64,000 nt of DNA from Nannocystis exedens (GCF_002343915.1 NZ_NETK01000001.1:9448001-9512000); one strand, 5' to 3'; counted from the first letter of the stretch, positions 8,553 through 16,860 are shown. The notes: generated by a model from the letters alone, not told the origin. Program-made: numbers and translations.

Positions 8553-8801
8553 ATGCAGATCGTCCTCGACAACTTCAACCTCACCGCCGCCGAACGCCTC
8601 CTCTGCGAGACCGCCCTGCACACCGCGGGCAGCATCGTCGAAGCAGCCAAGCTGCTCGGTATCACCCGGCACGCGCTCAAGCGGCGTATCATCAAGCACA
8701 ACATCCGCTGGGTCCGCGACGCGGGCGCGCGCCCCGGCTTCGGTGACACCTCGCCGCGTCAGTCCGCGAGCGTCGCCGGCGTCGCCGCGATGACCGCGTG
8801 A
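8553..8801 (+). CDS. Stand-alone Fis-type helix-turn-helix protein
   Basis: The protein has 82 residues. Residues 8-52 match the C-terminal DNA-binding domain of NtrC-type activators (HTH_8): AAERLLCETALHTAGSIVEAA is the dimerising helix pair and LLGITRHALKRRIIKHNI the helix-turn-helix. The last 25 residues are flexible. No ATPase or receiver domain is attached, so it probably binds DNA as a Fis-like dimer, perhaps as a nucleoid or accessory factor. There is no Shine-Dalgarno and TAGGTT sits 6 bp upstream, so the mRNA is likely leaderless. It stands alone, with long spacers on both sides. Confidence 0.75.
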   Translation: MQIVLDNFNLTAAERLLCETALHTAGSIVEAAKLLGITRHALKRRIIKHNIRWVRDAGARPGFGDTSPRQSASVAGVAAMTA

Positions 8802-9177
8802 AGCCTCGAAGACCGGGGGCGGATCCTCAACGCCCCTCGCGCGGCCCGTCGCTCCGGCGTCGGGCCGCTGGTCGTTTAAGCGCGCGAGTGACGGCCGCGG
8901 TCATCGCCGCGGAGGCTCGCGCCGCGCCGGGCAGGGCGATCGACCGGCGACCGCGGGTCGGCCCCGGGACACGCGCGCTGCGCGGAGCCTGAGCGACGGG
9001 CGGTCGCCGATCACGGCCAGGCCGGGAGCGTCGTGAGGCGCGCGGGCGCGCTCGGGCTCCTCGGTCGCAGGCGGCGTCGTCGGCCCCGGCAGGACACCTG
9101 CGCGAGCGAGCATGTCCTTTAGAGCATGCCCGGAGGGAAATGACCGGTAGGACATGTCCTGCGGGCACGTGCGACGT
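8802..9177. other. 376-bp region between the Fis-type gene and ktrA
   Basis: No gene is recognised. The right end carries a five-unit 14-nt repeat array, described separately, between the stop of ktrA and the preceding gene. Confidence 0.5.
9111..9173. repeat. 14-nt repeat array, four to five units
   Basis: Units start at 9111 (CATGTCC), 9125 (CATGCCC), 9139 (AATGACC) and 9153 (CATGTCC), in exact 14-bp phase, with a one-base slip to a last CACGTGC at 9166. The array lies immediately downstream of the ktrA stop. Confidence 0.75.
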
Positions 9178-9627
9178 TCAGGCCTTGAGGGCCTGGCCGA
9201 GCGCAGGTTGGGCCTCGGCGCCGCCGATCAGGCGCTTGCCGAAGGTGCGGCCCATCTCGTACTCGAGCTCGATGACCTGGGTGGCGCCGACGGCCTGGAG
9301 GATCCGTGACTCGCGGGCGGAGCGGGAGCGGGCGACGATGTCGCGCACGCCGACCTCCTTGAGGGCGGCGAGGGTCAGCACGGTCGCCTCGAAGTTCTCG
9401 CCGATGGCGACGATGGCGGCGCGGCACTTCAGCGGGTCGATGGACAGGAGCGCCTGCGGGTCGGTGGCGTCGAGCTCGATCGCGTAGGCGACCTTCTGTT
9501 TGACGGCGTCGACCATGGCCATGTCGCGGTCGACGGCGATGACTTCGGCGCCCTGCTCGGCGAGCGACTCGGCCAGGGCGGCGCCGAAGCGACCGAGGCC
9601 GATGATGAGGTAACGGCTCTGTGCCAT
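9178..9627 (-). CDS. ktrA: KtrA-like RCK_N regulatory subunit of K+ uptake
   Basis: This 149-residue cytoplasmic protein has the Rossmann motif YLIIGLGRFGAALAESL (residues 6-22) and the nucleotide-binding acidic end VDRD, with the conserved D-A-T-D-P segment further on. These are features of the RCK_N domain that gates KtrB in response to ATP/ADP or NAD(H). Typical KtrA is about 220 residues with a second RCK_C domain; here the protein stops soon after RCK_N and RCK_C is missing. It starts 9 bp after the end of ktrB1 on the same strand, so both are probably one transcript. Confidence 0.85.
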   Translation of the reverse strand: MAQSRYLIIGLGRFGAALAESLAEQGAEVIAVDRDMAMVDAVKQKVAYAIELDATDPQALLSIDPLKCRAAIVAIGENFEATVLTLAALKEVGVRDIVARSRSARESRILQAVGATQVIELEYEMGRTFGKRLIGGAEAQPALGQALKA

Positions 9628-9636
9628 GGCGACAGC

Positions 9637-11385
9637 TTACCCGACCGGGAGGTCCTCGCGGGCGAGGCGGTGGCGCGAGCGCACGGCGGACCGGTCGGCG
9701 ACGGCGAGGGCGATCGTAAAAGGACCGACGCGGCCGAGGAACATCGCGGCGGTGAGGAGCAGCTTGCCGGCGACCGAGAAGGAGCCGGTGATCCCGGTCG
9801 ACAGTCCGACCGTGGCGAGCGCCGACACGGCCTCGAAGGCGACCGGGAGGAACGGCAGGTCCTCGGTGAGGCTGAGCAGGAGGACGAAGGCCATCAGCAG
9901 GCCGGTCATCATCACCAGGACGGCGGTGGCCTTGCGCACGACCTCGGGGGCGAGGGCGCGACCGCCGAGCTCCGGCTCGCGGCCGCGCAGCTCCGCGCGC
10001 AGGGTGGCGACGACGGTGGCGAAGGTGGTGGTCTTGATCCCGCCGGCCGTCGACGCCGGGGCGCCGCCGATGAACATCAGCACGCACAGCACCAGCAGCG
10101 TGGCGTCGCGCATGCCGCCGACGCCGACGGTGTCGAGCCCGCCGCTGCGGGTGTTGGCGGCGATGAACAGGGCCGACCACAGGCGGTGGAAGATCCCGTG
10201 CTCGCCCGCGGGCTGTAGCCCCGCCGTGAACTCGAGCGCGAGCACGGCGACGGTGCCGGCGACGATCAGCGCGAGGGTCGTCGACAGCACCACGCGGGTG
10301 GCCAGCGACAGCCGCGGCGGCGCGGGCGTGCTCGGCTTGACGAGGCGGAGCAGGCGACGCCAGCCGTGGCGGGCCAGCTCGACGAGGATCGGGAAGCCGA
10401 GGCCGCCGACGATCATCAACGTCATGAGCACGGCCTGGACGCCGATGTCGCCGACGAACGCGCCCATGCCGCCCGGGAACAGGGCGAAGCCGGCGTTGCA
10501 GAACGACGACACGGCGTGGAACACGGCCGTCCATAGCGGGGAGGCGTCGCCGATCCGCGGATCGCCGGCGAGCATGAGCCACAAGAGGGCGGCGCCGATG
10601 GCCTCGACGACGAAGGTGCCGGCGAGGATGCCGACGACGATCTTGCGCAGGTCGGCGACGGTGCGGGCGTCGAGCATGGCGGCGTAGCGGAGCTGGCTCT
10701 GCAGCGAGCTGTTGTTGCTGAACGCGAGCGCGAGCGCGGCCACGGTCATGATGCCGATCCCGCCGAGCTGGACGCCGGTGAGGATGACGCCCTGACCGAA
10801 CAGGCTGTAGGTCGCGCCGAGGTCGTTGACCGCGAGGCCGGTGACGCACACGGCGCTGGCCATGGTGAACAGCGAGTCGACGAACGAGGTGTGGGCGGCG
10901 TCGGTCAGCGACACCGGCAAGGTCAAGAGCAGGCTGCCGAGCGAGATCAGCGCGGCGAAGCTGCCGATCAGCATCATGGCTGGCCGCTGGGACATGTTCA
11001 AGAGGACACGTCCGGTGCGCTCGGGGGCGATCACCAGCGCGCCGGCGAGCGCGGCCAGGGTGGTGAACACCAGGTCGTAGGTCTCGGCGGCGGCCAGCCG
11101 ACGGGCGCTGAGCGGGCCGTCGAAGGCGTCGCCGAGGATGAAGGCGCGGGCGAGCAGGAAGCCGAGCAGCGCGAGGAAGAGGGCGAGCTCGAACCACAGG
11201 ACGCCGCCGAGGTCGGCTTGCTTGCGCCGGGCCGTGATCATCTGCCGCACCTGCTCGGCGACGGCGAGGGTGACGATGCCCATGCCGAGCACGACGAGGA
11301 GGCCCGTCCACGGCGAGGCGACGGCGACGTCGAGCGCGACCACGGCGACGGCGACGACGAGGACGATCAGACTGCCGATCGACAC
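9637..11385 (-). CDS. ktrB: KtrB/TrkH-type potassium channel subunit, copy 1
   Basis: This is a 582-residue inner-membrane protein with ten or more hydrophobic helices. The four selectivity P-loops are visible as VCVTGLAVND, SFCNAGFALFPG, NTRSGGLDTV and LATVGLSTGIT. The third loop reads SGGL, where copy 2 and the usual family have TAGF. The extra N-terminal helices (residues 1-110) precede the canonical channel start near NMSQRPAMMLIGSF. I chose GTG 11383-11385, where VSIGS begins the first helix; TATAGT lies 6 bp before it. A 14-nt repeat pair (10993, 11007) lies in RTGRVLLNMSQ. It forms an operon-like run with copy 2 upstream and ktrA downstream. Confidence 0.85.
   Translation of the reverse strand: MSIGSLIVLVVAVAVVALDVAVASPWTGLLVVLGMGIVTLAVAEQVRQMITARRKQADLGGVLWFELALFLALLGFLLARAFILGDAFDGPLSARRLAAAETYDLVFTTLAALAGALVIAPERTGRVLLNMSQRPAMMLIGSFAALISLGSLLLTLPVSLTDAAHTSFVDSLFTMASAVCVTGLAVNDLGATYSLFGQGVILTGVQLGGIGIMTVAALALAFSNNSSLQSQLRYAAMLDARTVADLRKIVVGILAGTFVVEAIGAALLWLMLAGDPRIGDASPLWTAVFHAVSSFCNAGFALFPGGMGAFVGDIGVQAVLMTLMIVGGLGFPILVELARHGWRRLLRLVKPSTPAPPRLSLATRVVLSTTLALIVAGTVAVLALEFTAGLQPAGEHGIFHRLWSALFIAANTRSGGLDTVGVGGMRDATLLVLCVLMFIGGAPASTAGGIKTTTFATVVATLRAELRGREPELGGRALAPEVVRKATAVLVMMTGLLMAFVLLLSLTEDLPFLPVAFEAVSALATVGLSTGITGSFSVAGKLLLTAAMFLGRVGPFTIALAVADRSAVRSRHRLAREDLPVG
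10993..11013. repeat. 14-nt repeat pair in ktrB copy 1
   Basis: CATGTTC at 10993 and CACGTCC at 11007 are 14 bp apart and occupy the same codons as the pair in copy 2. Confidence 0.5.
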
Positions 11386-11391
11386 GCCTTC

Positions 11392-11397
11392 ACTATA
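11392..11397 (-). promoter_or_regulatory. -10 TATAGT, 6 bp before ktrB copy 1
   Basis: On the minus strand TATAGT is followed by GAAGGC and GTG, putting the expected transcription start on the G of the start codon. The same arrangement is seen at copy 2. Confidence 0.5.
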
Positions 11398-11459
11398 TCG
11401 GCGCGAGCGGTCCCTGAGCCGCGCTCGTGACGAGAAAGATCGAGGCGCAATTCGCGGAT

Positions 11460-11740
11460 GAGGTAGGATGGCGGCCGGGCTCGCGGCGGCTGAAGCGAGG
11501 CTCTCGACTCGACGGCGACGAGGCTCGCGTGCGAGGTCGCGAATACCCGCCCGAGAGTTCAGAGCCATCGCGGCGAGCTGGCGAAGTCGCGCGGCCTCGG
11601 TCGAGGCGCCGGCCGGGAGGTCGCAAGCGCCGCCCAGAGAGTTCGGCGCCGTCGCGGCGAGCCGACGAGCTCACGCGAGGTCGCGACTCGCGGCCGTCGA
11701 CGCGACGGCGGCACAGTTCGGCCGACTGGCGATCGCTCGG
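11460..11740. repeat. Degenerate tandem repeat between the two ktrB copies
   Basis: A segment GAGGTCGC...AGAGTTC...TCGCGGCGAGC recurs at about 11533 and 11617 (84 bp apart), and a partial third GAGGTCGC follows at 11677. Otherwise the spacer 11386-11754 holds no recognised gene. Confidence 0.5.
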
Positions 11741-11754
11741 GGCCGCCGCGGCGC

Positions 11755-13503
11755 TCAGCCGACCGGAAGGTCTTCGCGGGCGAGGCGGTAGCGCGGTTGC
11801 GTCGCGGCGCTCTCGCCGACGGCGAGGGCGATCGTGAAGGGGCCGACGCGGCCGAGGAACATCGCGCCCGAGATGATCAGCTTGCCGGCGACGGTCAGCG
11901 AGCCGGTGATGCCGGTCGACAGACCCACGGTGGCGAGCGCCGAGATGGCCTCGAGCGAGAGCTTGAGGAAGGGCTGGTCCTCGGTGAGGGTCAGCAGCAA
12001 GATGATCGTCAAGGCGATGCCGCTCATCATCACCAGCACGGCGGTGGCCTTGCGCAGCACCTCGGGGGCGATGGCGCGGCCGCCGAGCTCGGGCTCGCGC
12101 CCGCGCAGCTCGGCGCGCAGGGCGGCGACGACGGTGGCGAGGGTGGTGGTCTTGATGCCGCCGGCGGTCGAGGCGGGCGAGCCGCCGATGAACATCAGCG
12201 CGCAGGTGACGAGGATCGTCGCGTCGCGCAGGACGGCCATGTCGTAGGAGTTGAAGCCGGCCGTGCGGGTGTTGACCGAGGCGAACAGGGCGGCCATGAA
12301 GCGGCGGCCGAAGCCCTGCTCGGAGGCGGGCGCCAAAGCGTTCGAGAACTCGAGCGCGTAGATGGCGACGGTGCCGGCGACGATCAGCGCGAGGCTCATC
12401 GACAGGACCACGCGGGTGGTCAGCGACAGCCGCGCGGGCGCGGGCGCGGAGCGCTTGACGAGGCGGACCAGGCGGCGCCAGCCGTGACGCACCAGCTCGA
12501 CCATGACCGGGAAGCCGAGGCCGCCGAGGACGATAAGGCCCATGATCACGGTCTGGACCCCGAACTCGCCGGCGAACTGGGTGATGCTGCCGGGGAACAG
12601 CGAGAAGCCGGCGTTGCAGAAGGCGGAGATCGCGTGGAACACGGCCATCCAGGCCGCCGAGTGCTCGCCGAGCCGCGGGTCGCCGACCAGCAGGAACCAC
12701 AGCAGCAGCGCGCCGATGGCCTCGACGACGAAGGTGCCGGCGAGGATGCCGACGACGATCTTGCGCAGGTCGGCGACGGTGCGGGCGTCGAGCATGGCGG
12801 CGTAGCGGAGCTGGCTCTGCAGCGAGCTGTTGTTGCTGAACGCGAGCGCGAGCGCGGCCACGGTCATGATGCCGACGCCGCCGAGCTGGATGCCGGCGAG
12901 GATGACGCCCTGGCCGAACGGGGTGTAGACGGTCGGCACGTCGTTGACGGTCAGGCCGGTGACGCACACGGCGCTGGCCATGGTGAACAGCGAGTCGACG
13001 TACGAGGTGTGCGCGGCCTCGGTCAGCGACACCGGCAGGGTGAGGAGCAGGCTGCCGACCATGATCATCGCGGCGAAGCTGCCGATCAGCATCATGGCTG
13101 GCCGCTGGGACATGTTTAAAAGGACATGCCCCGTGCGCTCGGGGGCGATCACCAGGCCGCCGGCGACCGCGGCGAGGGTGGCGAACACGAGGTCGTAGGT
13201 CTTGAGCGCCGCGATCCCGCTGGCCTCGATCGTGCCGCCGAACTGACCGGTGAGCGCGAGGGTGCGCGCGAGCAGGAAGCCGAGCAGGGCCAGCAGCAGG
13301 CTGACCTCGAACCACAGCACCCCGCCCATGCCGGCGGCCTTGCGGCGGGCGAAGATCATCTGCCGCACCTCCTCGGCGACCGCGAGGGTCACGCCGGCCA
13401 TGGCGAACACGATGATGAGGCCGGTCCAGGACGAGGCGACGGCGACATCGAGGGCCACGACTCCGAGCGCGACGAGGAGGACGAGGACGCTGCCGATCGA
13501 CAC
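11755..13503 (-). CDS. ktrB: KtrB/TrkH-type potassium channel subunit, copy 2
   Basis: This copy is also exactly 582 residues and closely similar to copy 1 along its whole length, so the pair arose by tandem duplication. Its P-loops are VCVTGLTVND, AFCNAGFSLFPG, NTRTAGFNSY and LATVGLSTGIT, all consensus-like. The C terminus RLAREDLPVG is shared with copy 1. The start is GTG 13501-13503 (VSIGSVLVLL), 6 bp after TATAGT, with no Shine-Dalgarno. It is the first gene of the presumed ktrB2-ktrB1-ktrA run, though a 369-bp spacer with its own -10 separates it from copy 1. A 14-nt repeat pair lies in HVLLNMSQ. Confidence 0.85.
   Translation of the reverse strand: MSIGSVLVLLVALGVVALDVAVASSWTGLIIVFAMAGVTLAVAEEVRQMIFARRKAAGMGGVLWFEVSLLLALLGFLLARTLALTGQFGGTIEASGIAALKTYDLVFATLAAVAGGLVIAPERTGHVLLNMSQRPAMMLIGSFAAMIMVGSLLLTLPVSLTEAAHTSYVDSLFTMASAVCVTGLTVNDVPTVYTPFGQGVILAGIQLGGVGIMTVAALALAFSNNSSLQSQLRYAAMLDARTVADLRKIVVGILAGTFVVEAIGALLLWFLLVGDPRLGEHSAAWMAVFHAISAFCNAGFSLFPGSITQFAGEFGVQTVIMGLIVLGGLGFPVMVELVRHGWRRLVRLVKRSAPAPARLSLTTRVVLSMSLALIVAGTVAIYALEFSNALAPASEQGFGRRFMAALFASVNTRTAGFNSYDMAVLRDATILVTCALMFIGGSPASTAGGIKTTTLATVVAALRAELRGREPELGGRAIAPEVLRKATAVLVMMSGIALTIILLLTLTEDQPFLKLSLEAISALATVGLSTGITGSLTVAGKLIISGAMFLGRVGPFTIALAVGESAATQPRYRLAREDLPVG
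13111..13131. repeat. 14-nt repeat pair in ktrB copy 2
   Basis: CATGTTT at 13111 and CATGCCC at 13125, 14 bp apart. The codons used here (CTT, TTA) are rare in this GC-rich sequence and keep the repeat pattern. Confidence 0.5.
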
Positions 13504-13509
13504 CGCGCC

Positions 13510-13515
13510 ACTATA
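13510..13515 (-). promoter_or_regulatory. -10 TATAGT, 6 bp before ktrB copy 2
   Basis: TATAGT is followed by GGCGCG and then GTG, giving a predicted leaderless start identical in geometry to copy 1. Confidence 0.5.
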
Positions 13516-13529
13516 CCCGTCGAGCCCGC

Positions 13530-13535
13530 TAGACT
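13530..13535 (+). promoter_or_regulatory. -10-like TAGACT ahead of the 13544 lipoprotein
   Basis: TAGACT ends 8 bp before ATG 13544. Only 40 bp separate this gene from divergent ktrB copy 2, so the two promoters are back to back. Confidence 0.4.
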
Positions 13536-13543
13536 GGGGCCGC

Positions 13544-14839
13544 ATGCGCGCTCGTCCCGCCCCCGGCGTCCCCCTCGTCCTCGCCCCGCTGATCCCGCTG
13601 CTGCTCGCGCCCGTCGGCTGCGCGAGCGCGGTGTGCAGCAAGGTGCGGGCCGATCGCGAGGCCTTCACCCGCCGCGCCCCCGCGCCCGGTCCTCACCTGG
13701 CGCTGGCGGTGCCGTACGCGACGCTGAGCCAGAGCGTGCAGCGCTCGCTGGCCGACCTGCCGCAAGTGCGGCTGCCGCTGCCCGACCTCGGTCCGGTCGA
13801 TCTCGGATCGCTGGCGGTGGCGATCCGCAGCGTCGCGTTCCGCCCGGCCCCGGCGGGCAGCGTCGGCGCGCGCGTGACCGTGGCCCTCCTCCATCAGGGC
13901 AAGCCGGTCACCGCGCTCGAGCTCGACGCCGTGGTCGCGCCGCGCCTCGACCCGCAGGCGGGCAGCGTGCACCTGCGGCTCGGCGCGGCCGACCTGCGCG
14001 AGGTCAGGCCGAGCCTGCCGCCGGCCGAGCGCAAGCGGTTCGCCGAGTTCCTGCTGTCGCTGGTGCCCGGGGCCGCGCGTGCGCTGGTCGGCCGCGAGCA
14101 GGTCGAGGCGCTGGCCGAGGCCTTCCTGCGCGAGCTGGTCGGCGGGCGCTGGCCGCAGATCCGCGACGGCATGCTCCAAGGGACAGACGACCTGGTCGAC
14201 GTCGAGATCGACCTCGGCGACGTCCCGCTGACGAAGATCGAGCTGAAGAGCGGGGCGGCCGACCTCGAGGTGTGGGCCCACGCGGCGCTGCCGGCGGCGG
14301 CCCTGTCCTCTGGGACAGCTCGGCCCGCGGGCAGCGACGCGCGCCTGGTCGGCCTGCGGATGTCCGGCGGGGTGGCGGCGGCGCTGGCCAACCGGGCCAT
14401 GGCGAGCGGCCAGATCCCCGCGCGCTACAACCGCGACGGCGCCCCCGACCCGCGCGGCGAGCTGCTCGCCGGCGTCGACTGGCGGGCCGGCGAGCGGCCG
14501 CTCAAAGTCCACGCGTGGAGCACCGAGGGCACCTGCGCCCGCCTCAGCTTCGGCGGCACACCGAAGGTCGCGGCCCGCGGGGGCGAGCTGGCGGTCGACG
14601 TCGCCGACGGCACGCTCGAGGAGGTGACGGGCTCGCTGCGCGTGCGCGCCGCGGTGTGGTTCTCCGGACTCGGCCGTCAGACCTTCGCGGTCAGCGAGTC
14701 GATCGCCGACGCGATCGAGTTCGAGATCCTCGGCGTCGACTACCGGGCCCGCGTCGTCACGGCCGCGGTGTCGCGGGCCGAGCTCGAGTTCTCGCTCGCG
14801 TTGGCGGAGGCCCCGCAGCCCGCCACACCCCGTCGGTGA
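13544..14839 (+). CDS. Predicted lipoprotein of unknown function
   Basis: The protein is 431 residues. Residues 1-25 are a hydrophobic signal ending in LLLAPVGC, a lipobox-like site, so the mature protein would be lipid-anchored. The rest is soluble and beta-rich with repeated strand patterns such as DLVDVEIDLGDVPLTKIEL; no catalytic motif is recognised. A short ALSSGTARPAG segment near residue 255 is encoded by a perfect 14-nt repeat hairpin. The start at ATG 13544 leads straight into the signal peptide. It is divergent from the potassium locus, which does not by itself suggest a shared job. Confidence 0.65.
   Translation: MRARPAPGVPLVLAPLIPLLLAPVGCASAVCSKVRADREAFTRRAPAPGPHLALAVPYATLSQSVQRSLADLPQVRLPLPDLGPVDLGSLAVAIRSVAFRPAPAGSVGARVTVALLHQGKPVTALELDAVVAPRLDPQAGSVHLRLGAADLREVRPSLPPAERKRFAEFLLSLVPGAARALVGREQVEALAEAFLRELVGGRWPQIRDGMLQGTDDLVDVEIDLGDVPLTKIELKSGAADLEVWAHAALPAAALSSGTARPAGSDARLVGLRMSGGVAAALANRAMASGQIPARYNRDGAPDPRGELLAGVDWRAGERPLKVHAWSTEGTCARLSFGGTPKVAARGGELAVDVADGTLEEVTGSLRVRAAVWFSGLGRQTFAVSESIADAIEFEILGVDYRARVVTAAVSRAELEFSLALAEAPQPATPRR
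14170..14190. repeat. 14-nt repeat pair in coding sequence
   Basis: CATGCTC at 14170 and CAGACGA at 14184, 14 bp apart, in the lipoprotein gene. Confidence 0.45.
14302..14322. repeat. 14-nt repeat hairpin in coding sequence
   Basis: CTGTCC-TCTG-GGACAG is a perfect inverted repeat starting at 14303; the units are at 14302 and 14316. Confidence 0.6.
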
Positions 14840-14992
14840 TCCGGAGGAGGGAGTGATCCGCCGTGAGGCGCTGCACGCCTCGCGCAGACGAGCGCAGGCG
14901 CGCCGTCTGCTGCTGCCTCGATTGTGTTGCCCCTTACAAAAACTTCAATGTGACAGTTGTCCGAGGGACGAAACCGATCTCTGCTGGCAGAT

Positions 14993-15001
14993 TTATCCAC
15001 A
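14993..15001 (+). other. Single DnaA-box-like sequence TTATCCACA
   Basis: TTATCCACA matches the strong DnaA box. It is solitary, with no cluster and no dnaA, dnaN or parAB genes nearby, so it is not evidence for an origin. Confidence 0.35.
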
Positions 15002-15766
15002 GATCCAATTGTGGCGAATTCGTGCCTTCAGGGCACGCTAGCGCGCATCGGACGGGATGGAAGTCCCCCGGAGGACGGGGCCGTCGCCGGGCCCGGCGGT
15101 CGGTCTCGGCGGGGTCGGCGGCGCCCTGCGCTTTCCGAGTACCGAAAGCGAACCAGTGTGCATATAGTCCGGCCGTACAGCCGCTCGCGGAATCGACCGC
15201 GGCGTCACCATGGAAGCTGCTCCATGAAACAGCCGATGCGAACGAGAAGCCGCCGCTGCCCCCCCAAGATTCTGGGCAACACTGCGCGGGCCCCTCAGCC
15301 GCTCCGCTCGATCGCTGGCCCGAGCAACACGCTCGGAGCCGCTCCTCCCTCCGGTAGACCCGGGGTGCGTAATTTCCCCAGGCAACGGCACGCAGCGCCC
15401 CTCGGCGAGTGCCATCGCTCGATCGCCGTCGCCAAGTACCTCGCCCGCCGCAGCGAGGCCGCCGCCAAGGCCGAGCCCGCTAGCGCGAACGGCCGAAAAG
15501 GCAAGCGCAGGCCCTGGCGCGGTCGTCCCGGCCAGGAGTCTCCGGGGCTCGAGTACAGCCCCGCGGTGACCCGCCCCGCCACGCCGCCGCGCGAAGTCGG
15601 CGCGAGCACCCCCGACCTGACCCCGTGGACAGCTCGTCGCAATGCCGCCCGTCTGTGCGTGCGCGACCGCGTCCCGGCTCGCCCGCGTCCGTCGCGGGTG
15701 CTCGCCGAGCTGGTGACCGACGCCACGCCCTGAGCGAGCCGACAGTTTTTGGACGAGGCGCACCAA

Positions 15767-15798
15767 GGGCGGCCCGGGCAATGGTGCTCGGGCCGCCC
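15767..15798. terminator. Strong GC hairpin
   Basis: GGGCGGCCCGGGC pairs with GCTCGGGCCGCCC (12 of 13 Watson-Crick, one G-T) around the loop AATGGT. It lies about 100 bp beyond the stop of the DMT transporter gene. There is no good T tract, so a terminator role is likely but not proven. Confidence 0.45.
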
Positions 15799-15846
15799 CC
15801 GTCCAATTTCGCGGCCCGAGGCGCGGCCCCGAGCTGACCGATCGGA

Positions 15847-15902
15847 CCTGCCCCTGGTGACATGCATGTCGGGGCATGCACGTCGGAGCATGCCCCGAAG
15901 TT
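15847..15902. repeat. 14-nt repeat array, four units
   Basis: Units start at 15847 (CCTGCCC), 15861 (CATGCAT), 15875 (CATGCAC) and 15889 (CATGCCC). The array ends at the stop codon of the DMT transporter gene. Confidence 0.7.
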
Positions 15903-16852
15903 CAGCCCGCCGACGCGCCCCGCTCCGGCACGAAGCGCAGCGACAGGCCGAGCAGCACCGCCGCCGCGGCGATCACGGTGCGGTCGTCGAGGCGCTCGCC
16001 GTGCCACAGCGCGGCGGTGGTGGCGGCGATGATGAACTGGACGTTGATGAACAGCCCGACCAGCGAGGTCGGCAGGCGGCGCAGGGCGTAGAGGTTGAGG
16101 ATGTAGGCGAGAGCGGTCGGGCCGACGATGACGAGCGCAGCGACCAGCCACACGTACCCGGGCACGGCGGCGAGGTCGGTGGCGACGACCGCGGGCAGGC
16201 CGACGACGGCGATCATCGGCAGCGAGCAGGCGTAGATCGCGGCCGAGAGGGTCAGCGGGTCGGTGGTCTCCGAGACGCGCTTCGACAGGGCGAGGAACAG
16301 CGAGTAGGCGCCGGCGTTGCCGCAGATCAGCAGGTCGCCGCACAGGACGGTGTCGCTGAAGCGCTCGGCGACCGCGCCGTCGCGGGTGCGCAGCCAGGCG
16401 CCTGTCCCGACGGCCAGCTGGTCGACGCCGAACAGGGCGGCGATGCCGACGGCCCCGAGCGCGACGCTGACGAGCTTGCGCCGGGTCAGCCGCTCCTGGC
16501 CGAGCAGCACGCCGAGCGCGAGCGTCTGCGCCGGCACGGTGGCCATGACCAGGGCGCCGTGGACGGCGGTCGAGCGCTGGATGCCGGCGTTGAAGAGGAG
16601 CTGGTTGAGGACCACGCCGAGCAGGCCGAGCACGGCGAGGAGGCCCCAGCCGCGGCGCGGCCAGGCCTTGCGCAGGACCAGCGCGGCGCCGACGAGCAGG
16701 ACGGCGCCGCCGAACTGGCGGATCGTGGTCCAGGCGATCGGGTCGAGGTGGGTCGTGAGCTCGCGCGCCGCGCTGTAGTGGGTGCCGAACAGCAGCTGCA
16801 CGCCGAGCAGCGCGGCGACGGCCCGCGCGGTGTCCTGACCGGATGATTGCAA
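15902..16852 (-). CDS. DMT superfamily (EamA-like) transporter
   Basis: The protein is about 316 residues with ten hydrophobic helices in two EamA-like halves, typical of drug/metabolite exporters of the inner membrane. Landmarks are LLFGTHYSAARE in helix 1 and TIRQFGGAVLL in helix 2. ALRRLPTSLVGLFINVQFIIAA in the second half is the usual A-R-P-S-V-L-EP-like segment, though without the EP. I chose TTG 16850-16852 because TACCGT lies 8 bp upstream and the protein then begins MQSSGQDTARAV. A TTG at 16876 in the same frame is the alternative. Substrate unknown. Confidence 0.75.
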   Translation of the reverse strand: MQSSGQDTARAVAALLGVQLLFGTHYSAARELTTHLDPIAWTTIRQFGGAVLLVGAALVLRKAWPRRGWGLLAVLGLLGVVLNQLLFNAGIQRSTAVHGALVMATVPAQTLALGVLLGQERLTRRKLVSVALGAVGIAALFGVDQLAVGTGAWLRTRDGAVAERFSDTVLCGDLLICGNAGAYSLFLALSKRVSETTDPLTLSAAIYACSLPMIAVVGLPAVVATDLAAVPGYVWLVAALVIVGPTALAYILNLYALRRLPTSLVGLFINVQFIIAATTAALWHGERLDDRTVIAAAAVLLGLSLRFVPERGASAG

Positions 16853-16860
16853 GTCGCGTG

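Larger units (their letters stand above)
14840..15901. other. About 1.06 kb without a recognisable gene
   Basis: Several frames are open here, but none gives a protein with a recognised motif or a convincing start. The left part is locally less GC-rich. The stretch contains a single perfect DnaA-box sequence, a long GC hairpin and, at the right end, a 14-nt repeat array. It may contain a fast-evolving or decayed gene, but I cannot support one. Confidence 0.5.

Noticed and set aside
8553..8801. Fis-type protein as a truncated sigma-54 activator
   Set aside because: It has its own promoter-like element and start codon and a complete small domain; no ATPase remnant is found upstream.
14993..15001. 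DnaA box as a replication origin
   Set aside because: A single box with no cluster, no AT-rich unwinding region and no origin-linked genes.
14957..15733. A 258-codon open frame in the 15 kb gap
   Set aside because: Composition is Arg/Pro/Ser-rich, no motif is seen, and the start lacks a ribosome site or a TAnnnT element.
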